Source of the DNA: JBOGEB01 sp050743125
Lineage (GTDB): Bacteria; Actinomycetota; Nitriliruptoria; Euzebyales; Egibacteraceae
DNA: 17,985 nucleotides
Assembly: GCA_050743125.1 (NCBI GenBank)
Contig: JBOGEB010000076.1
Coordinates: 1 to 17,985, forward strand
Reading direction: 5' to 3'
In this document: one piece after another, positions 14,404-17,985 of the stretch
Layout of the letters: each line of letters opens with the position of its first letter
Numbering within the stretch: position 1 is the stretch's first letter
Notes under the pieces: model-generated
The model's input: only the letters and a program-made list of their open reading frames with translations
Database searches by the model: none
What the model was told of the DNA's origin: nothing
Position numbers and translations under genes: made by a program

Positions 14404-17198
14404 CTTTGCCGACCGCCGGGCCGACCGGCGACCAGAACGGCGACGAGCCGCGGGTCGGTTCGGATGCTGCTGCGAGCGGGGGCCGCCGTCCCGGTCCAGC
14501 CACCGAGGAGAGCCTCCTGATCGGGCTGTTGACCGAGACGCTTGTGCGGCAGGAGGGTCCGGAGCTGGTCGCGCTTGTGGAACGCGTGCGCGCCCTGACT
14601 CGACGTTCGACCGGCTCGCGCGGCGAGCTCGAGCTGGTCTTGTCCGAGCTCGACATGGCCTGCCAGATCCGCCTCGTGCGGGCGCTGTCCGCCTATTTCT
14701 ACCTGGCCAACCTCGGCCAACAGGTCCAGCGGGTGGCCGACCTGTCCGACCACGGAACGCACCCAGGTCCTTTGCGGCAGGCGGTGGAGCGGATCGGCGA
14801 CGAGGACGTGCCTCGAGGGCTGGTCGGGGAGGTGCTGGGGCGGCTCGAGCTCCGCCCGGTCTTCACCGCCCACCCCACCGAGGTCGCCCGCCGTTCGATC
14901 CTGACCACCCTCCGCCAGACCGCGGACCTTCTCCAGGAGCGGTCGGACCCTCGGCTGTGCGCGCTCGACCGCTCCCGAATCGACCGGCGCCTGGCCGAGC
15001 TGGTGGACGTCTTGTGGCAGACCGACGAGCTGCGCCAGGAGGCCCCCGAGCCCGCCGAGGAGGCGGACGCGGTCATCTACCACCTCGACAAGCTGTGTCC
15101 ACAGATCGTGCCCGACCTCCTCGAGGACTTCGAGCACGAGCTTGCCCGGCTGGGCCTGGAGCTTGCGCCGACCGCCCGCCCGGTCCGCTTCGGGACCTGG
15201 GTCGGCGGCGACCGTGACGGAAACCCCCGCGTCACGCCCGCGGTCACCCTCCAGGTGCTGGAGAAGCAGCACCGGCATGCCCTCGACAACCTGATCACCG
15301 CCGTGGAGGGCCTGCAGCGGCAGCTGAGCAGCTCGACGCAGGTCGTCGCGGTCTCCGGCTGCTTCGAGCGGAGCCTGGCCGAGGACCGGGCGCACCTGCC
15401 CGCGGTCTTCGAGCGCTTGTCGCGGCGGCGTGCTGGTGAGCCGTACCGGCTGAAGTGCTCGTACATCCGTGCGCGTCTGGTGAACACGCGGCGACGGTTG
15501 GTGGAGGGCGCTCCGCACGTGGCGGGCCAGGATTACCGGGAGGCGGGGGAGCTGCTGGCTGACCTGGCGGTGATGGAGGCCTCGTTGATGGAGAACCGGG
15601 GCGAGCTGCTGGCTCGGGGGCCGCTGCGTCGGGTGATGCGGACGGCCGTGGTGTTCGGTTTTCATCTGGCGACGATGGACGTCCGGGAGGACGCCGGCAG
15701 GCACCACGCGGTGGTGGAGTCGCTGTTCGATCGTGTGGATGACCTGCCGGTCCGGTACGGGCAGCTGCGGCCCGAGCTGCGCGCCCGTCTGCTCACCGAG
15801 GAGCTCGGGCTGCGGCGGCCGTTGACGCCGCCGATCTCGGTGCTGCCGGCGGACGCGGCCGCGACGATGGAGGTCTTCACGACCGTCCGGTTGGCGCTGG
15901 ACCGGTTCGGCCCTGAGGCGGTGGAGAGCTACATCGTGTCGCGGACCAGGGGGGCGGACGACGTGCTGGCCGCGGTGGTGCTGGCCCGCGAGGCGGGGTT
16001 GGTCGACGTCCACTTGGGGGTGGCCAGGATCGGGTTCGTGCCGCTGTTCGAGACGCGCGAGGAGCTGCCGCAGGCAGGGGAGATCCTCGACGATCTGCTC
16101 TGCGAGCCCGCGTACCGGCGGCTGGTCTCGCTGCGCGGCGAGGTTCAGGAGGTGATGCTCGGCTACTCCGACTCCAACAAGGAGGCGGGGATCACCACCT
16201 CCCAATGGGAGATCCACAAGGCGCAGCGTGACCTTCGGGACGTGGCCGCCCGTCACGGGGTGGTGCTGCGGCTGTTCCACGGCCGGGGAGGGACGGTCAG
16301 CCGGGGCGGCGGTCCCACCCACGACGCGATCCTGGCGCAGCCGTTCGGGGTCAACGAGGGTCCCGTCAAGCTGACGGAGCAGGGTGAGGTGATCTTCGCC
16401 AAGTACGGGCTGCCGGGTCTGGCCCGCCACCATCTGGAGGTGGCGCTCGGGGCGGTGCTCGAGGCCAGCGTCGCGCACCGCCGCTCCCGCGAGCCCGTTG
16501 AGGTGCTCGCTCGTTGGGACGAGGCGATGGAGGTGGTCTCGCGGGCGGCGGCGTGCGCCTATCAGGGGCTGGTGGATAGCCCTGGGCTGGTCGAGTATTT
16601 CCTGGCCTCCACCCCGGTCGAGGAGCTCCCCGGCCTGAACATCGGCTCGCGTCCCTGCAGACGGTCGCCTGACGGCGCCGGCAGCGCTGAGCTTCGGGCC
16701 ATCCCCTGGGTGTTCGGCTGGACGCAGTCCCGCCAGATCGTGCCGGGCTGGTTCGGGCTGGGGAGCGGCCTGGCGGCGGCGCGTGCGGCCGGGTTGGGCG
16801 GGACCGTTCGGAGGATGCTCCAGTCGTGGCATTTCTTCCGCACGTTCGTTTCGAATGTGGAGATGACGCTGGCCAAGACCGACTTGCGGATCGCCGCCCA
16901 CTACGTCGACTGCCTGGTCGACCCCTGCCTCCATCATCTGTTCGATCGGATTCGGGCGGAGTACGAGCGGACGGTGTCCGAGCTGCTGTGGGTGACCGGC
17001 GAGCGGAGGATCTTGGATCGGGACCCTGCGCTGCAGCGCGCGCTCGACGCCAGGCGCGTGTCGTTGGATCCGTTGTGCTATTTGCAGGTGAGCCTGCTGC
17101 GCCGGCTTCGACAGTCGAGCGAGCCCGACCCTCTGCTCCGCCGGGCGCTGCTGCTCACCGTCAACGGCATCGCCGCCGGCCTCCAAAACACCGGCTAG
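14397..17198 (+). CDS. ppc: Phosphoenolpyruvate carboxylase
   Basis: This 933-residue enzyme converts PEP and bicarbonate to oxaloacetate, refilling the TCA cycle. Landmarks are FTAHPTEVARRS with the catalytic His at ~159, VGGDRDGNPRVTP, LGYSDSNKEAG (~588-598), FHGRGGTVSRGGGP (627 onward), GSRPCRR (750-756) and the invariant C-terminal QNTG. The SNKEAG variant is the form I associate with actinobacterial enzymes. I chose GTG 14397 because it precedes the usual N-terminus (SLLIGLLTETLVRQEGPELV) by the normal distance and has AGGA 6 nt upstream. The frame is open far upstream, so the alternative ATG at 14109 (1029 residues) cannot be excluded. All catalytic motifs are intact. Confidence 0.95.
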   Translation: MLTLPTAGPTGDQNGDEPRVGSDAAASGGRRPGPATEESLLIGLLTETLVRQEGPELVALVERVRALTRRSTGSRGELELVLSELDMACQIRLVRALSAYFYLANLGQQVQRVADLSDHGTHPGPLRQAVERIGDEDVPRGLVGEVLGRLELRPVFTAHPTEVARRSILTTLRQTADLLQERSDPRLCALDRSRIDRRLAELVDVLWQTDELRQEAPEPAEEADAVIYHLDKLCPQIVPDLLEDFEHELARLGLELAPTARPVRFGTWVGGDRDGNPRVTPAVTLQVLEKQHRHALDNLITAVEGLQRQLSSSTQVVAVSGCFERSLAEDRAHLPAVFERLSRRRAGEPYRLKCSYIRARLVNTRRRLVEGAPHVAGQDYREAGELLADLAVMEASLMENRGELLARGPLRRVMRTAVVFGFHLATMDVREDAGRHHAVVESLFDRVDDLPVRYGQLRPELRARLLTEELGLRRPLTPPISVLPADAAATMEVFTTVRLALDRFGPEAVESYIVSRTRGADDVLAAVVLAREAGLVDVHLGVARIGFVPLFETREELPQAGEILDDLLCEPAYRRLVSLRGEVQEVMLGYSDSNKEAGITTSQWEIHKAQRDLRDVAARHGVVLRLFHGRGGTVSRGGGPTHDAILAQPFGVNEGPVKLTEQGEVIFAKYGLPGLARHHLEVALGAVLEASVAHRRSREPVEVLARWDEAMEVVSRAAACAYQGLVDSPGLVEYFLASTPVEELPGLNIGSRPCRRSPDGAGSAELRAIPWVFGWTQSRQIVPGWFGLGSGLAAARAAGLGGTVRRMLQSWHFFRTFVSNVEMTLAKTDLRIAAHYVDCLVDPCLHHLFDRIRAEYERTVSELLWVTGERRILDRDPALQRALDARRVSLDPLCYLQVSLLRRLRQSSEPDPLLRRALLLTVNGIAAGLQNTG

Positions 17199-17251
17199 CG
17201 TCAGTGGCGTGCTCTGGTTCATCGGGTGGCGAAGCGGGTAGCTGCCAACCC

Positions 17252-17866
17252 TCAGCACCGCCAAGCTCGCCGTCGGGCCCAACGCAGCCTGCTGCATCCT
17301 CGTGAAGACGTCGATTTGGTTTGGTAAACGACGTCGACCTGATCGCTCAGCCGCACCTCAGCGAGGCTGTCGGCGGTCACCAGCCGCTGACGTGGATCGT
17401 GAAGGAGTGATGAGAAGTTCGGCGCCTGGAAGTCGAGCGGCAGGATGCGCACGTCCACGTTTGGCCGGGTCTGGGCGACGACGGCGCGGATCTGTTCGGC
17501 TTGCACCTGCCAGTCGGCTGGGCGCCACCACAGCGCTCCCTCGGTGATCACCCAATCGAAGTGACGGGTCTCGTCGTCGAGGATCTGCTGGCAGGCCAAC
17601 CGGGCGTCGGCGGCAGCCTCAGTCTCCCGGCTGGCGGGGGGGCGGGCGAACAGCGCAACCGCGAAGGCGCCGATCTGCAGCAGTCCAGGGACGACGAGGC
17701 GTTGGAAGCTGCGCAGCCAGCATCGATTATGACCACCGAGCACACAGCAAACGCCTGCGCATTTCGGGAGCTGAGACAGCTTCCCCTGGCACCACCCTAC
17801 CTCGATGACGAGAGTACCCTGATGAGGAGCATGAGGAGAGGCCGTGAGCTGGCGCAATCTAGCCAA
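17252..17866 (-). pseudogene. Decayed XRE-family regulator with DUF5753 domain
   Basis: On the minus strand, residues ~50-190 match DUF5753: LRSFQRLVVPGLLQIGAFAV, then ARLACQQILDD, WVITEGALWWRP, EQIRAVVAQ, NVDVRILPLDF and DSLAEVRLSDQVDVV. Before it, VGWCQGKLSQL looks like the recognition helix of an XRE domain (usual GWSQ-x-K-x-S-x-LE), but the sequence between it and DUF5753 is far too short. After VDVVYQTKS the family C-terminus is lost, probably by frameshift near 17315. This family regulates small neighbouring genes in actinomycetes, often with DUF397 partners; no DUF397 gene is visible. The remnant diverges from a WhiB-like start at 17844. Confidence 0.7.
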
Positions 17867-17897
17867 TCTACCCGCGTACTCGCGGATGGGCCGCTAG
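17844..17897 (+). pseudogene. Possible 5' end of a second WhiB gene (17-codon ORF)
   Basis: GAGGAG (17833-17838) and GTG 17844 have the same spacing as at the intact WhiB gene. Over the 22 bases from ribosome site to codon 4, 19 match positions 2167-2188. The encoded MSWRNLANL parallels WhiB MNWRDKAAC but reaches TAG at 17895-17897. It may be a WhiB remnant; chance similarity of a strong start region is the alternative. The remaining ~90 bp to the window end show nothing I recognise. Confidence 0.3.
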
Positions 17898-17985
17898 CCA
17901 GGAGCTGTGCAATCTTCGTGCTCAGGCTGATCCCCAGCACACTCGGGCTCAGGATACCGGACATTGGGCTTGATCGGGACAGCGT

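Noticed and set aside
13995..17297. 1100-codon open frame on the minus strand opposite ppc
   Set aside because: It is the antisense shadow of a high-GC gene: Gln/Arg/Pro/His-rich, without motifs, while the plus strand encodes a complete PEP carboxylase.

Overview
The window is very G+C-rich DNA, roughly 70% by eye. It encodes a WhiB protein, a DUF222/13E12-type HNH endonuclease, helix-turn-helix regulators with TPR or DUF5753 domains, and an actinobacterial-type PEP carboxylase. Together these point to an actinomycete (Actinomycetota); I cannot name a genus. No rRNA, tRNA or CRISPR array was seen.

Layout. Positions 1-564 have no intact gene: they hold a 152-bp copy of the end of the next gene, a long hairpin and an enoyl-CoA hydratase fragment. 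An XRE-like/TPR regulator (565-2022, minus) diverges from a small WhiB gene (2178-2420, plus). A DUF222 HNH endonuclease (2777-4024, minus) follows, with a promoter that looks leaderless and overlaps an SOS-box-like site. Positions 4239-8488 are a nested mobile region: an ISL3-family transposase gene is split by a ~3.0-kb element with 16-bp terminal inverted repeats. That element carries two translationally coupled tyrosine recombinase genes arranged like tnpA-tnpB of Tn554. The ISL3 copy appears to have removed the 5' end of a DUF2797 gene (8580 onward). A Phd/ParE-type toxin-antitoxin pair (9549-10089, minus) separates this accessory half from the metabolic half.

The metabolic half, all on the plus strand, has etfB and etfA (electron transfer flavoprotein), then a divergent GT5 (glycogen/starch synthase-like) glycosyltransferase. 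Next come three successive gene remnants (GNAT acetyltransferase, an unrecognised fragment, and a Rieske fragment) and then an intact ppc (PEP carboxylase). The right end (17252-17985) holds a decayed HTH/DUF5753 regulator diverging from a short sequence that resembles the start of a WhiB gene. This echoes the intact regulator/WhiB pair at the left.

Overall, conserved core genes (etfBA, ppc) are surrounded by gene debris and mobile DNA. The most notable points are the nested Tn554-like element with inverted repeats, the compact SOS-like leaderless promoter with helically phased hexamers, the GT5 enzyme lacking the usual N-terminal lysine motif, and the remnants in front of ppc. All five frameshifts in the recombinase genes are single-base losses, most of them in short G/C runs, so sequencing error must be excluded before calling these genes dead.
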